Assembly: GCF_031085175.1 (NCBI RefSeq)
Contig: NZ_JAVHUY010000006.1
Coordinates: 211,455-275,454, forward strand
Length of the DNA stretch: 64,000 bases
Source: Phytohabitans maris
GTDB lineage: Bacteria; Actinomycetota; Actinomycetes; Mycobacteriales; Micromonosporaceae
Reading direction: 5' to 3'
Below the pieces are notes generated by a model. That model was not told where the DNA came from. It saw only the letters and a list, made by a program, of their open reading frames with translations, and made no database searches. Made by a program: the position numbers and the translations under genes. Positions 46,294 to 55,407 of the stretch are shown one piece after another (positions within the stretch are counted from its first letter, which is position 1; every line of letters starts with the position of its first letter).

Positions 46294-49135
46294 TCGACGC
46301 CTCCATCCCGCCACTGGTGAACGTCAGACAGCTCACGGTAGCGCCTGGCGCCTCGAACGACAGGTAGAGGTCCCGGACGCCGGTCGCGCCGCTCACCGGC
46401 GTACGCACCTCGACCCAGTCGTGGCGGCCGTTGGCGGTCGGCACGACGATGCTGCCGGCCACCGGCCCGGAGAGCGGGTCGTCGAGGCGGAGCGTGACGC
46501 GGGCGCCGGCCGCCTCCCGGGTGCGGCTGGTGACCCGGGCCGCCACCGCCGCCGCGCCGGACCCGAAGTCCACCCGCTGGAAGCCGATCCATCCGGCCGG
46601 CTCGGCCGCGCCCACCGCGTCCGCGCGGCGGGGCTCGTCGTCCAGCAGCACGGTGCCGGCGTAGTCGTCGTGGTCGACCGCCCACAGGGGACGGTCGAGC
46701 GGCCGGCGCGGACCGACCTCCTCGCCGCGCACCGACAGCGTCGCGGTCAGCGCGATGTCCGCACTGGACCGTCCGACCTGGACGGTGTGGCGGGCGGTCT
46801 CGACCACCCGCGCGCCGCGGGTGACATCCCAGAACCAGAGGTCCGCGGCCCGCAGCCGGAAGGAGACGGTCACCCTCTCGCCCGGGTCCAGCGTGATTTT
46901 CCGGTACGCCCGAAGGCGGCGCAACGGCTGCTTGACCGTGGAGCGGCGCTGGCGGGTGTAGAGCTGCACCACCTCGTCGCCGGCCCGGTCACCGGTGTTC
47001 GTGACGTCCACCGACACCTCGACCGTCCCGCCCGCGTCCACCTCCACAGTGGACAGGCGCAGGTTCGCGTAGGCGAACGTGGCGTAGCTCAGCCCGTGCC
47101 CGAACGGGTACAGCGGCGTGCCGCGGTAGTACTGGTACGTGGCGTCGCAGGCGATCACGTCGTAGTCGAGCAGGTCGGGCAGCTCGGCCGCGTCCCGGTA
47201 CCAGGTCTGGGTCAGCCGCCCGCCCGGGTCCGCCGCGCCGAGGAGCACGTCGGCGAGCGCGTTGCCGTACTCCTGGCCGCCGTGCGACGACCACAGCACC
47301 GCCGGTACGTGCTCGTCCGCCCAGCCGATCCCGTACGGGTAGCCGCTGGTCACCACGAGCACGGTGCGCGGGTTGGCCGCACGTACCGCCCGGACGAGTG
47401 CATCCTGGGCGGCCGGCAGCGCGAGGCTGGCCCGGTCTTCGGTCTCCCGCCCGTTGATCATCGGGTGGTTGCCGACGACCACGACCGCCACGTCCGCGTC
47501 GGCGGCGGCCGCCGCGGCGTCCCGGGTGCCGTCCGACACGAGCTCGACCGTGAACGGGGTGCCCCCCTCGACCCGCTCCGCGCTGGCCCGCAGCACGCCG
47601 TCGGCGCCCGCCGCCACGTACCGGCCGGTGGCCAGGTGGTGCAGCACGACCTGGCCGGCGCCCCGCTCCACGAACCGGAACGTCTCCCGCACCACCCAGC
47701 CGCCGGGCTGCGGGCGGTCGTTCACCAGTACCCCGTCGTCGTCCGCACCGACGTGCATGGCGTTGGCCACGGCCCGGAGCGCGACCACGCCCTCGCCCCA
47801 GTCGAAGAGGTCGAAGGCTGCCTCCGGGCCGGCGGGAGCGGCGCCGTCCGCCCGCACCGGCCCGTCGGCCGCCCACGCGTACCCGTCCGGGCCGCGCAGC
47901 GCGATGCGGTCCACGCCCTCGTGGAAGGTGGCGTGCACCCGCGCGGCCAGCCCGCCGTACGCGGTGACCGCGTAGGGCAGCGTGCCGCTGTACCAGTCCT
48001 CGTGCAGCGTGTCGGCGAGCGGCCCGATGACCGCCACGGTGCCGCCGCGGAGGGGGAGCAGCCCGCCCTCGTTCTTGAGCAGGACGATCGAGGAGCGGGC
48101 CGCCGCGCGGGCCAGTTCCTGGTGCGCGGCGCAGTTGACGACCTCGGCGGTCACCGCCGCGTACGGGTTGCGCTCCGCCGGGTCGAACTCGCCGAGCCGG
48201 AACCGCGTGGTGAGCACCCGCCGCACCGCCCGGTCCACATCGGACTCGTCGAGCAGGCCGCGGTCGAGGGCCTCGGTGAGCCGCGCGACGGTGGGGCCCG
48301 AGTCGCCGTCGTCCTCGGTGAAGCTGTCGATGCCGGCCCGGACCGCGGCCGCGTACCCGGCGGCGTGGTCGGCGTGGTAGCCCTGCTCGCCGGCGATGTT
48401 GGACGCGGCGGCGGCGTCGCTGACCACCAGCACCTCGCCGTCGGTCCACCGGCGCAGCTCGCCCTCGATGAGCGGGCTGAGGTGGGCCGGCCGCCCGTTC
48501 ACCAGGTTGTACGACGCCATCGCCGCCACCGCCGCGCCCGCCTCGATCGGGGCCCGGAAGGCGGGCAGCTCGTACTCGTGCAGCACCCGCGGCGGCAGGT
48601 TGCTGGAGGTGAGGTGGCGGTCGGTCTCGTTGTTGTACCCGAGGAAGTGCTTGAGCGTCGGCGCGGTCCGCAGGTACACGGGATGGTCGCCGCGCAGCCC
48701 GGTCGCGTACGCGGTGGCGATCTCGCCGGTGAGCCAGGGATCCTCGGCATACCCCTCCTCGTTGCGCCCCCAGCGCGGGTCGCGCAGCGGGTTGACCACG
48801 GGCGCCCACACGTTGAGGCCGACCCGGGCCGGGTCCTTGTGGTGGAAGCCGCGCACCTCGTCGCCGACGGCCGCCCCGACCGCGCGGACCAGGTCGGTGT
48901 CCCACGTGCTGGCCAGCCCCACGGCCTGCGGAAACACGGTGGCCGGGCCGACCCAGGCCAGGCCGTGCAGCGCCTCGGTCCCGGTGCGGAAGGGACCGAT
49001 CCCCAGGCGGGGGACCGACGCCTGGTGCTGGTGGAGCAGTGCGACCTTTTCCGCCAGGCTGAGGCGGCCCAGCAGGTCGGCCACCCGGGCGTCGAGTGGC
49101 CGGGCCGGGTCGCGAAACGCCTCTGTCATCGCCAT
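46286..49135 (-). CDS. GH3 glycoside hydrolase with trefoil-like insert and CBM6-like C-terminus
   Basis: A 949-residue beta-glycosidase, predicted cytosolic because no signal peptide is seen. The GH3 N-domain contains KHFLGYNNETDRH and the nucleophile Asp240 (LVVSDAAAASN). The C-domain contains VVVVGNHPMINGRETEDRA and LWSSHGGQEYGNALADVLLG. A ~100-residue insert near 425-525 (VVALRAVANAMHVGADDDG, HHLATGRYVAAGADG) resembles a fascin/beta-trefoil domain. A fibronectin-III-like domain (~650-750) and a CBM6-like end (FQRVDFGSGAAAVAARVTS) follow. ATG at 49133-49135 follows GAGG with a 7-nt gap. It heads the operon with the LacI and HdeD-like genes. Substrate: a beta-linked gluco- or xylo-oligosaccharide (inference). 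Confidence 0.9.
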   Translation of the reverse strand: MAMTEAFRDPARPLDARVADLLGRLSLAEKVALLHQHQASVPRLGIGPFRTGTEALHGLAWVGPATVFPQAVGLASTWDTDLVRAVGAAVGDEVRGFHHKDPARVGLNVWAPVVNPLRDPRWGRNEEGYAEDPWLTGEIATAYATGLRGDHPVYLRTAPTLKHFLGYNNETDRHLTSSNLPPRVLHEYELPAFRAPIEAGAAVAAMASYNLVNGRPAHLSPLIEGELRRWTDGEVLVVSDAAAASNIAGEQGYHADHAAGYAAAVRAGIDSFTEDDGDSGPTVARLTEALDRGLLDESDVDRAVRRVLTTRFRLGEFDPAERNPYAAVTAEVVNCAAHQELARAAARSSIVLLKNEGGLLPLRGGTVAVIGPLADTLHEDWYSGTLPYAVTAYGGLAARVHATFHEGVDRIALRGPDGYAWAADGPVRADGAAPAGPEAAFDLFDWGEGVVALRAVANAMHVGADDDGVLVNDRPQPGGWVVRETFRFVERGAGQVVLHHLATGRYVAAGADGVLRASAERVEGGTPFTVELVSDGTRDAAAAAADADVAVVVVGNHPMINGRETEDRASLALPAAQDALVRAVRAANPRTVLVVTSGYPYGIGWADEHVPAVLWSSHGGQEYGNALADVLLGAADPGGRLTQTWYRDAAELPDLLDYDVIACDATYQYYRGTPLYPFGHGLSYATFAYANLRLSTVEVDAGGTVEVSVDVTNTGDRAGDEVVQLYTRQRRSTVKQPLRRLRAYRKITLDPGERVTVSFRLRAADLWFWDVTRGARVVETARHTVQVGRSSADIALTATLSVRGEEVGPRRPLDRPLWAVDHDDYAGTVLLDDEPRRADAVGAAEPAGWIGFQRVDFGSGAAAVAARVTSRTREAAGARVTLRLDDPLSGPVAGSIVVPTANGRHDWVEVRTPVSGATGVRDLYLSFEAPGATVSCLTFTSGGMEASSD

Positions 49136-49154
49136 CACCCGTCCTCTATGGACT

Positions 49155-49216
49155 TCGAAGCGCTTCGACTCGCGGTGGGAGATCCGCGGAGCGTCCGTCT
49201 GCTCGAAGCGCTTCGA
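49155..49216. promoter_or_regulatory. Two identical LacI-type operators
   Basis: The 14-bp palindrome TCGAAGCGCTTCGA occurs at 49155-49168 and again at 49203-49216, 48 bp apart, just upstream of the GH3 start. This is the form expected for a LacI-family dimer; two copies suggest looping or cooperative binding by the adjacent LacI protein. Confidence 0.75.
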
Positions 49217-49239
49217 CAAGCCGTCGAAGAAAACTCCGT

Positions 49240-49324
49240 CGCGTTAACGGGTTTCGGCTGTGTTAACGCCCGGAGCCCTCTGAGACTCGCACCACATAGC
49301 GGCCCAGGTCAATAGGAGCGCTCC
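49240..49324. promoter_or_regulatory. GCGTTAAC inverted repeat and a CebR-like palindrome
   Basis: GCGTTAAC at 49240-49247 is inverted as GTTAACGC at 49260-49267. GGAGCGCTCC at 49315-49324, in the context TAGGAGCGCTCCCA, resembles the operator of CebR-type sugar repressors. No plus-strand gene follows closely, so their target is unclear. Confidence 0.45.
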
Positions 49325-50262
49325 CACGAAAACTCAGGAAAGCGCTAACCCACAGCTCACGCCCGGGGTGGCGAGCGCGCGGCGTCGGGTCGTTCGCGAG
49401 GCATGCCGCAGCTCCGTCGCGTGCGCCTTCCCCGCGGGCATCGCTTCCGTCGGCGGCTCGGTGGCGCTTCTCGCCCCCGACCTCCGCTGCCGGGCCCTGC
49501 GGTCAAGTCCCCGCCGTGCCGCACCTGTCGTGCCGCATCCGCCGCGGGGGCCTGCCGTGCCGAACCTGCCGCGCGGTCCGCTCGCCCGCATGCCGCGTCC
49601 GCCCGCCTGCATGCCGCGTCCGCCCGCCTGCATGCCGCGTCCGCCCGCCCGCGGCGTCGCTCCGGCCGCGCCAAGCACGGCGGGCCTCTGCGGGGCACCC
49701 GCCGCGCCCGTCCGCCGCGCCATGCCCATCAGCCTGTGGGCGCCCGTCCGTTCCGGGCCCACCCGCCGTGCCGGCCCGCTGGTCCCACCCGCCGTGCCGG
49801 GCCGCTGTTTCCGGCCGTCGTGCCTGTCCGCCCGCACGCCGCGCCTGTGCGGCCGAAGCAACAGAACCCAGGTTTCTGCTGCTTCGAGCGTGCTTGGGTT
49901 CAAGTGGTTGTTGCAACGGGCGACGCGTCGCCGAGGCGGGTTCGGGCCCGGGCGTGGCGCAGGCCCGGGCGGCTCGTGGGGCGCGTGGGCGTGGCGCGGG
50001 CGAACGTGGCGCGGGCGTGGCGCGGGCGTGGCGCCGGCGTGGCGCCGGCGTGGCGCGGGTGGGCGCGGCGCGGGCGGGTGGCGGGCGGCTCGCGCGGAGC
50101 GGGCGCGAGGTGGGCGATGTCGCCACTTGCGCCGGCCTCGTTGGGCGTTCCCGGACTTTCCGTCAGGCGGCGCGGGGCAGGCGGAGGTAGGGAAGGCTGC
50201 CGACGCCGCCGCGGCGGGCGCGGGACGGGCGGGGATCGAGGAGAGGTGGCCCGGGGCGGGGG

Positions 50263-51480
50263 TCAGGTGGGGAGAGGGGGGAGGTGGCCGGCGTCCACGG
50301 CGGCCAGGGCTCTCGCGGCACCGCCCGTCGCGGCGGCGCCGGGGCCGAGCGCGGAGGCGACGAGCCGGCAGCCGCCGGCGTCCGGGGCCACCGCGCGGGT
50401 GGCGAGCTCCGCCTCGGCCGCGGGCAGGAGCCACGGGGCGAGCGGGACGAAGTTGCCGCCGAGCACGACCACGTCCGGGTTGACCAGGTTGGCCACGATG
50501 CTCACGCCGTGCCCCAGGTGGCGGCCGACCGCGGTCAGGGCGGCCAGCGTGGCGGGATCGGCGCGGCGGGCGCGGCGTACGACCTCGTCGATCTCCGGCG
50601 CGAAGTCGGTCACCGGGCCGTCGACCTCGGCGTCCGGCAGCACCCGCTGGATGATGGCGCGCACGCCGGCCAGGGCCTCCAGGCAACCCGTACGCCCGCA
50701 GGGACACTGTGGACCGGCCGGGTCGAGCTGCAGGTGGCCGATCTCGCCGCTGAACCCGCGCCCGCCCCGCAGCAGCCGCCCGTCGACCACCACGCCGGCG
50801 CCGATGCCGATCTCGCCGGTGAGGTAGACGAGGTTGGCCGTGCCGGCGTACGCCCCGTAGCGGTGCTCGGCCAGCGCGGAGAGGTTGGCGTCGTTGTCGA
50901 CCGCCACGTCGTACTTGGGGTCGCGCAGCGCCCGCACCAGATCGGCCCGGAGCTCCACGTCGCGCCACCCGAGCCCGGCCGCCAGCCGTACGGCGCCGTC
51001 GGCGTCGACCAGCCCCGGCACGCCCACGGTCACGCCGAGCACCTGCCGTCCCTGCGCGGACACCCGCGACGCGGCCCGGGAGGCGAGCGCGGCGATCGTG
51101 CTGACCGCCTTGCCGGCCCCGGTCTCCGTACCGGTGAACGCCCGCCGCCAGGTGAGCAGCTGCTCGCCGGCGAGGTCGACCGCGACGGCGGTGAGGTGGT
51201 CCGCGGCCACCTCCATGCCGATCGCCGCGTACGGCTGGCCGTCGAGCACCAGCATCGTCGCCGGCCGGCCGATCCGGTGCTCGGCGAGCCCGGTCTCGCG
51301 CAGCAGCCGCCGCTCGATGAGGTCGGCGACCAGGCTGGAGACGGTGGCCTTGTTGAGCCCCGTGGCGGCCGCGATGTCGGCGCGCGAGCACGGCGCGTGG
51401 GTGCGCACATGGCGCAGCACGACGGCGAGGTTGGTGGCTCGCACGTCGGCGAAGTCGGCCGGCTGCGGCCCGCTCTGCAT
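50263..51480 (-). CDS. ROK-family repressor
   Basis: A 405-residue ROK regulator (XylR/NagC type). An N-terminal winged helix (VRTHAPCSRADIAAATGLNKATVSSLVADL, residues ~25-58) is followed by the actin-like ROK fold with VGVPGLVD, DNDANLSALAEHRYG, YLTGEIGIGAGVVVDG and the zinc motif GHLQLDPAGPQCPCGRTGC. Such proteins release DNA when a sugar binds. The start is ATG at 51478-51480; a TTG nine bases upstream is less likely. It diverges from the LplABC-type transporter. Matching inverted repeats at 51611-51633 and 57707-57724 are its likely operators. Confidence 0.9.
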   Translation of the reverse strand: MQSGPQPADFADVRATNLAVVLRHVRTHAPCSRADIAAATGLNKATVSSLVADLIERRLLRETGLAEHRIGRPATMLVLDGQPYAAIGMEVAADHLTAVAVDLAGEQLLTWRRAFTGTETGAGKAVSTIAALASRAASRVSAQGRQVLGVTVGVPGLVDADGAVRLAAGLGWRDVELRADLVRALRDPKYDVAVDNDANLSALAEHRYGAYAGTANLVYLTGEIGIGAGVVVDGRLLRGGRGFSGEIGHLQLDPAGPQCPCGRTGCLEALAGVRAIIQRVLPDAEVDGPVTDFAPEIDEVVRRARRADPATLAALTAVGRHLGHGVSIVANLVNPDVVVLGGNFVPLAPWLLPAAEAELATRAVAPDAGGCRLVASALGPGAAATGGAARALAAVDAGHLPPLPT

Positions 51481-51581
51481 CGTGATCAAGTCAGCCCCGT
51501 TCCCGGCGTCGGTCAGATGGTGCCCCGGGCTGGCCTGACCATCATGCCGTACCGGGTCCGCCCTTGTGGCGGCGGTAACCG

Positions 51582-51633
51582 TTGGTCTAGTTTGTGATTC
51601 GCAATACTTTGTTTAGTCGGTAGACGAACTAAC
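51582..51633 (+). promoter_or_regulatory. Promoter of the sugar transporter operon with ROK-type operator
   Basis: -35 TTGGTC (51582-51587) and -10 TACTTT (51605-51610) are 17 bp apart. Directly after lies GTTTAGT, 9-10 nt, then AACTAAC (51611-51633), covering the expected transcription start. A similar GTTAG...CTAAC dyad is at 57707-57724. Confidence 0.6.
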
Positions 51634-51673
51634 TACAGTCATACCACTTTTTGCCAGTAGAAGGGAGTGCGCC

Positions 51674-53356
51674 GTGACTCCACCCCTCGCGGGCGCGGCG
51701 ACCAACCGCAGAAAGTTTCTCGGCCTCACCGGCCTCAGCGCCGCCGCCGTCGCCGGAGGCGGCCTGCTCAGCGCCTGCGGTGAAGGGGGCGGGAGCAAGG
51801 GCGCCGCCGACGACACCAGCAAGGTCTCCGGTGTCCTGCCGGCGCAGGGCAAGCTGCCGGACGGCATCCCGCAGCCGGACATCACGAGCACCCGGCCGAT
51901 CCCGGACGGCTACAACAAGTACCCGAGCAACCTCGTCGACCTGATCGCCGACAAGCCGGGCAGCAGCGGCAAGGAGATCACCGCGATGACCCCGGCGTGG
52001 GGGCCGGCGCCGCCCGGGCTGGGGCAGAACGCGTACCTCGCGGCCGTCAACGACGAGTTGGGCATACCGGTCAACTTCTCCATCCAGGACGGTCTGACGT
52101 ACGCGGACAAGCTCAACGCGATGCTCGGCGCCCGCGACGTGCCCGACCTGCTCTGCGTCCCGCAGTGGGAGGTGGAGAAGCTGCCCCGCTTCGCCGACGC
52201 GGTCAAGGTGCTCTTCGAGGACCTCACCGACTTCCTCTCCGGCGACAAGGTCAACGCGTACCCGATGCTGGCGACCTTCCCGACCGGCGCCTGGCAGAAC
52301 GCCCTGTGGAACCAGCGCCTCATGGCGGTACCCAACCCGACCGACGGGCCGTTTCCGTGGGCGCTCTTCTACCGCAAGGACCTGCTCGACGCGAAGGGGC
52401 TGACCTACCCGAAGTCGATCGACGAGCTGATCAGCATCGGCAAGCAGGTGACCGACACCAAGGCCGGCGTCTGGGCGTTCAGCGACATCTTCGCCATGGT
52501 GCAGATGTTTCACAAGTCGCCCGCCTCGGAGACCGGGTGGCGGCTCAAGGCCGACGGCACGCCGGAGCACAAGTACGAGACGCCCGAGTTCAAGGCGGCC
52601 CTGGAGGTCATGGCCCGGATCTACAAGGACGGGCTGGTCCACCCCGACCTCGCGGCCAGCAAGGGCGGCGACATGAAGAAGCTCATGGAGAGCGGCCGCA
52701 TCCTCTTCATGCAGGACGGCATCGGCGGCTGGCAGGGCATGCAGGCGCAGCAGCAGAAGGTCACGCCCGGGTTCAACCTCCAGCCGGTGCCGATCTTCTC
52801 GGCGACCGGCGGCGACCCGCTGGTGTGGGGCGACGACAAGCCGATCTCGTACACGTTCGTGAAGAAGGGCCTCGGCAAGGAACGGGTCGAGGAGCTGCTC
52901 CGGGTGGTCAACTGGTGCTCGGCGCCGTTCGGCAGCAAGGAGTGGCACACCCGCGAGTACGGCGTGGAGGGCAAGCACCACACGATGACGCCGGACGGTC
53001 CGGTCAAGACCGACCTCGGCTTCAAGGAGATCGCCAACCAGTACTTCTTCGTCAGCGGCCGCAGCCCCGTGGTGCAGCCCTGGCCGGAGACGCCGAAGTA
53101 CGTACCGGACCTGCTCTCGTACTCGAACGCGATGGTCAAGTTCATGGAGACCAACCCGTGGGACGGGATCAAGCTCGAGTTCCCGGCGACGTACAAGTCG
53201 CAGACCGTCCCGTACGAGGACAAGATCACTGACATCGTGCGGGGGCGCCGCCCGCTGACCGAGTTCGACGGGCTCGTCAACGAATGGAAGACCGCGGGCG
53301 GCGGCAACGAGGCCCGCGACTTCCTTGCCAAGGCGCGGAGCGACGCGGGCAAATGA
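51674..53356 (+). CDS. Sugar ABC transporter substrate-binding lipoprotein (LplA-like)
   Basis: A 560-residue extracellular solute-binding protein. The N-terminus NRRKFLGLTGLSAAAVAGGG has a twin-arginine signal ending in lipobox LSAC with Cys35, so it is exported by Tat and lipidated (Lgt is encoded in this window). The mature part is the large family-1-type binding protein seen with LplB/LplC permeases. The start is GTG at 51674, with GAAGGGAG upstream. It is first in the binding protein-permease-permease operon; no ATPase gene is adjacent, so a shared MsiK-type ATPase elsewhere is expected. The ligand is probably an oligosaccharide from plant cell wall. Confidence 0.92.
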   Translation: MTPPLAGAATNRRKFLGLTGLSAAAVAGGGLLSACGEGGGSKGAADDTSKVSGVLPAQGKLPDGIPQPDITSTRPIPDGYNKYPSNLVDLIADKPGSSGKEITAMTPAWGPAPPGLGQNAYLAAVNDELGIPVNFSIQDGLTYADKLNAMLGARDVPDLLCVPQWEVEKLPRFADAVKVLFEDLTDFLSGDKVNAYPMLATFPTGAWQNALWNQRLMAVPNPTDGPFPWALFYRKDLLDAKGLTYPKSIDELISIGKQVTDTKAGVWAFSDIFAMVQMFHKSPASETGWRLKADGTPEHKYETPEFKAALEVMARIYKDGLVHPDLAASKGGDMKKLMESGRILFMQDGIGGWQGMQAQQQKVTPGFNLQPVPIFSATGGDPLVWGDDKPISYTFVKKGLGKERVEELLRVVNWCSAPFGSKEWHTREYGVEGKHHTMTPDGPVKTDLGFKEIANQYFFVSGRSPVVQPWPETPKYVPDLLSYSNAMVKFMETNPWDGIKLEFPATYKSQTVPYEDKITDIVRGRRPLTEFDGLVNEWKTAGGGNEARDFLAKARSDAGK

Positions 53357-54375
53357 GCACGGAGGCACCTGTCGCGGCCGGGACCAGCGACGAGCTGGCC
53401 CGGCCGCCGGGCCCGACCCAGCCGCCCGGCAAGCGGCGCCGGCCGCGGATGCCGCTGCGGGCCCGGCTGCGCCGGGACTGGCCGCTGCTGCTGATGACCG
53501 CGCCGGCCGCACTCCTGCTGCTGGTCTTCCACTACCTGCCGACGCTCGGCAACGTGGTCGCGTTCCAGGACTACAACCCGTACGCCGGCGACGGGCCGCT
53601 CTCGGCGTTCCTGGCCAGCGAGTGGATCGGGTTCGGCAACTTCAACACGCTCTTCAGCGACCCGGCCTTCTGGGACGCGCTCTGGAACACGCTCACCATC
53701 ACCGCGTTCCAGCTGGTCTTCTACTTTCCGCTGCCGATCGGCCTGGCGATCCTGCTCAACAGCGTGATCTCCGGCAAGCTGCGGGCGTTCATCCAGACCG
53801 TCGTGTACCTGCCGCACTTCTTCAGCTGGGTGCTGGTCGTCACGTTCTTCGTGCAGATGCTGGGCGGTGCCGGGCTGCTCGCGCAGGAGCTGCGCCAGGC
53901 CGGCGTCGAGCCGCCGAACATCATGACCAACCCGGACACGTTCATCGTGCTGGTCACCGCCGAGTCGGTGTGGAAGGACGCCGGCTGGGGCATGATCGTC
54001 TTCCTGGCCGCGCTCGCGATGATCGACCCCAACCTGTACGAGCAGTCCGCTGTGGACGGTGCCGGCCGCTGGCGCCGCCTGTGGCACGTCACGCTCCCCG
54101 GGCTCCGTCCGGTCATCGTGCTCCTGCTCATCCTGCGCCTGGGCGACGCGCTCTCGGTCGGCTTCGAGCAGTTCCTCCTGCAGCGGGACGCGGTCGGCCG
54201 GGACGCCGCGGAGGTGCTCGACACGTTCGTGTACTACCAGTCCATCACCACGGGCAACTTCGGCTTCGGCGCCGCCGCCGGCCTCTTCAAGGCCGCCGTC
54301 GGGCTGGTGCTGATCCTGGTCGCCAACCGGGTCGCCCACATGATCGGCGAACGGGGGCTGATCTCGCGGCAATGA
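53353..54375 (+). CDS. Sugar ABC transporter permease (LplB-like)
   Basis: A 340-residue permease with six membrane segments after a Pro/Arg-rich cytosolic N-terminus. The first is LLLMTAPAALLLLVFHYLP. The EAA loop that docks the ATPase is EQSAVDGAGRWRRLWHVTLPGLRP. ATG at 53353 overlaps the binding-protein stop (ATGA). The family is the LplB/YtcP group of oligosaccharide importers. Confidence 0.9.
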   Translation: MSTEAPVAAGTSDELARPPGPTQPPGKRRRPRMPLRARLRRDWPLLLMTAPAALLLLVFHYLPTLGNVVAFQDYNPYAGDGPLSAFLASEWIGFGNFNTLFSDPAFWDALWNTLTITAFQLVFYFPLPIGLAILLNSVISGKLRAFIQTVVYLPHFFSWVLVVTFFVQMLGGAGLLAQELRQAGVEPPNIMTNPDTFIVLVTAESVWKDAGWGMIVFLAALAMIDPNLYEQSAVDGAGRWRRLWHVTLPGLRPVIVLLLILRLGDALSVGFEQFLLQRDAVGRDAAEVLDTFVYYQSITTGNFGFGAAAGLFKAAVGLVLILVANRVAHMIGERGLISRQ

Positions 54376-54452
54376 GCGGGCGAATCATCGGGCGCGGAGC
54401 GCCGGGATCCTCGGGGCCGCCCGGGGCGAAAGCGAGGAGGGCCATGAGCGGC
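54374..54452 (+). repeat. GAGCG-AATCATC repeat at the permease gene junction
   Basis: The order GAGCGGGCGAATCATC, GCGCGGAGCG, CCTCG, GCCCGGGGCGAAAGCGAGGA then GGGCCATGAGCG matches the third repeat copy before trpA (14551-14641). Here it lies between overlapping sugar permease genes and supplies AGCGAGGAGGG as ribosome-binding site. Confidence 0.7.
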
Positions 54453-55331
54453 ACCCGTCCCGCCTGGGAGGAGAAGCCGACGCCGGTGGGGCTGGCCGGC
54501 AAGGGCGCCGCCCTCACGGTGATGGCGCTGGTCGTGCTGATTCCACTGTGGTCGGTGCTGGTGACCAGCCTCTCCTCGCGTAAGACCATCAACGACGCCG
54601 GCGGCATGGTGATGGTGCCGAAGGGCATCGACGCCTCCGCGTACGTCACCATCTTCTCCGGCGGCATCGTCACCCGGGCGCTCTGGGTCTCGACGCTGGT
54701 CACCGTCGCCGGCACGCTGGTGAGCCTCACGCTGACCGTGCTGGCCGCGTACGGCCTGTCCCGCCCCGGCTCGGTCGGCCACCGTACGCTGCTGTTCTTC
54801 TTCCTGCTCACGTTCCTGATCTATCCCGGCCTGGTCCCCAGCTACCTGGTGGTCACCGGTGTCGGCCTCAAGGACAGCCTGTGGGCGCTGATCCTGCCGA
54901 GCGCGATCAGCGTCTTCAACCTGGTCGTGGTCCGCGGCTTCTTCCAGGGCCTGCCGAACGAGCTCCTGGACAGCGCGCGCATCGACGGGGCGGGCGAGTT
55001 TCGCATCCTGTGGCGCATCGTGCTGCCGCTGAGCCGCCCGGTGGTCGCCGTGGTCGGCCTCTTCTACGCGGTGGGCTACTGGAACGTCTGGTTCAGCGCG
55101 CTGCTCTACATCGACAGCAACGACAAGTTTCCGATCCAGCGCATCCTGCAGAGCATGATCCTGCAGGGCCAGTCACCCAGCTTTTCCGGCCAGTCGGTCG
55201 GCTCCCTCCCGCCCACGCAGGCCATCAAGATGGCGGTCGTGGTCGTGACGGTGGCGCCGATCGTGCTGATCTACCCGTTCATCCAGCGCCACTTCGTCAA
55301 GGGCGTGATCGTCGGCGCCATCAAGGGCTGA
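54444..55331 (+). CDS. Sugar ABC transporter permease (LplC-like)
   Basis: A 295-residue permease with six membrane segments (GAALTVMALVVLIPLWSVLV first). Its EAA loop is DSARIDGAGEFRILWRIVLPLSRP. I chose ATG at 54444, because GAGGAGGG is close upstream and the product then begins SGTRPAWEEKPT. ATG at 54372 overlaps the previous stop and would add 24 residues encoded by the inserted repeat. It forms the importer with the two preceding genes. A hairpin at 55361-55400 follows. Confidence 0.9.
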   Translation: MSGTRPAWEEKPTPVGLAGKGAALTVMALVVLIPLWSVLVTSLSSRKTINDAGGMVMVPKGIDASAYVTIFSGGIVTRALWVSTLVTVAGTLVSLTLTVLAAYGLSRPGSVGHRTLLFFFLLTFLIYPGLVPSYLVVTGVGLKDSLWALILPSAISVFNLVVVRGFFQGLPNELLDSARIDGAGEFRILWRIVLPLSRPVVAVVGLFYAVGYWNVWFSALLYIDSNDKFPIQRILQSMILQGQSPSFSGQSVGSLPPTQAIKMAVVVVTVAPIVLIYPFIQRHFVKGVIVGAIKG

Positions 55332-55360
55332 CCGCGGCCCACTACCAGCGGTGTATGGGA

Positions 55361-55400
55361 GCGCAGGCGTGGCACCCCCACCATGGCACCACGCCTGCGC
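55361..55400. terminator. Bidirectional terminator between permease and GH31 genes
   Basis: GCGCAGGCGTGG (55361-55372) pairs perfectly with 55389-55400 across 16 nt. The flanking genes are convergent. Confidence 0.75.
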
Positions 55401-55407
55401 ACAGCGG

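Larger units (their letters stand above)
49136..50262. other. 1.1-kb gap between the GH3 and ROK genes; tandem GC-rich repeats
   Basis: The first ~200 bp hold operators. From about 49370 to 50260 both strands are open in several frames, but the products are Arg/Pro/Ala/Cys mixtures with no family features, so I do not call a gene. There is a 21-bp unit (CATGCCGCGTCCGCCCGCCTG) in three near-copies from 49589 to 49652, and a run of GTGGCGCGGGC-type 11-12-bp units at about 49990-50060. Confidence 0.6.

Noticed and set aside
49589..49652. Three spaced 21-bp units considered as a mini CRISPR array
   Set aside because: Units are directly adjacent with no spacers, and no cas genes are present.
49334..51391. 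Long minus-strand frame overlapping the ROK gene, and a plus-strand frame at 49368-50483
   Set aside because: Arg/Ala/Pro-rich composition with no recognisable family; the ROK gene occupies the same DNA in a clear frame. The openness follows from GC content.
53325..55331. A single 668-codon frame joining the two sugar permease genes
   Set aside because: The first part is the LplB-like gene read out of frame; only the part from 54444 encodes the LplC-like permease.
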